Below are positions 63,881-64,000 of a DNA stretch of 64,000 bases, in pieces (the first letter of the stretch is position 1; every line of letters starts with the position of its first letter). The notes below the pieces were generated by a model, which saw only the letters and a program-made list of their open reading frames with translations, ran no database searches and was not told the origin of the DNA. This stretch comes from Reyranella sp. (GTDB lineage Bacteria; Pseudomonadota; Alphaproteobacteria; Reyranellales; Reyranellaceae). Position numbers and translations under genes: made by a program. The stretch is from assembly GCF_017305915.1 (NCBI RefSeq), contig NZ_JAFKJN010000019.1, positions 107,582 to 171,581 of the forward strand, in the 5' to 3' direction.

Positions 63881-64000
63881 TGACGGCGTCGCCGGTCCTT
63901 GGTCTCGTAGTCGGCTCTTTTCCGTCGGAAGCCGTCACGAATGGGCGCAGAAGGCTCCGTATTTGCGGTGAGGTGCCGGCGTTCTCGCTGTCTCGCCCCT

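Overview
The window is high-GC DNA from an alphaproteobacterium. The evidence is the tolQ-tolR-tolA-tolB-pal-cpoB block next to ruvCAB and yebC, an ftsH-folP-glmM block, and a zapA / 6S RNA / 5-formyl-THF cyclo-ligase arrangement beside tkt-gap. A Rhodospirillales/Reyranella-like organism would fit, but that genus guess is inference only.

Layout. (1) 1-8.8 kb: a minus-strand sugar-phosphate operon (HAD phosphatase, transaldolase, pgi, zwf, second HAD phosphatase, pgl, rpiA, glycosidase) joined by short gaps and ATGA overlaps. (2) 9.1-14.1 kb: a Tat-exported protein, two polytopic envelope proteins (one GT39-like) and an FkbM methyltransferase. (3) 14.2-22.6 kb: an Ldh-type oxidoreductase, an SDR, a complete sugar-type ABC transporter, an aminotransferase and an NTF2-like protein. 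(4) 22.6-37 kb: a long housekeeping run on the minus strand (thiD, glmM, folP, ftsH, tilS, Tol-Pal, ybgC, ruvBAC, yebC). (5) 37.3-44.7 kb: YmdB-type phosphodiesterase, 5-FCL, a 6S RNA gene with a readable promoter, zapA and a DUF4164-type coiled coil on one strand; tkt-gap and an allantoin/ureide cluster (allA, unknown, puuE) on the other.

(6) 44.8-50.3 kb is accessory: a RelE/HigB-like toxin and HigA-like antitoxin fused by an apparent one-base insertion, a decayed partial copy of a terminase large subunit, a lower-GC exported cargo gene, the intact terminase large subunit, two small proteins and a RecA-fold ATPase with its own strong promoter. (7) 50.3-53.2 kb returns to host-like genes (MFS transporter, UspA remnant, class I aldolase). 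(8) 53.3-64 kb is a second accessory block. It has a divergent SRAP protein, then a compact minus-strand module: AlpA/excisionase-like HTH, primase-polymerase/ATPase, an inverted 9-bp repeat array around an AT-rich core, terminase small subunit, a 28-residue membrane peptide, two T7 gp13/gp14-like internal virion proteins, a small membrane protein, a secreted SNase-type nuclease, a HEPN-motif protein and small proteins. No capsid, portal, tail or integrase is visible, so it resembles a phage satellite or a reduced prophage. The end carries an RHH regulator with an operator-like repeat and an HNH-type nuclease.

Dispersed palindromes (REP/REPIN-like pairs, GTCGTCC-type inverted repeats) sit in several intergenic gaps. 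Functions of accessory proteins are inferred from motifs read by eye; no searches were run.
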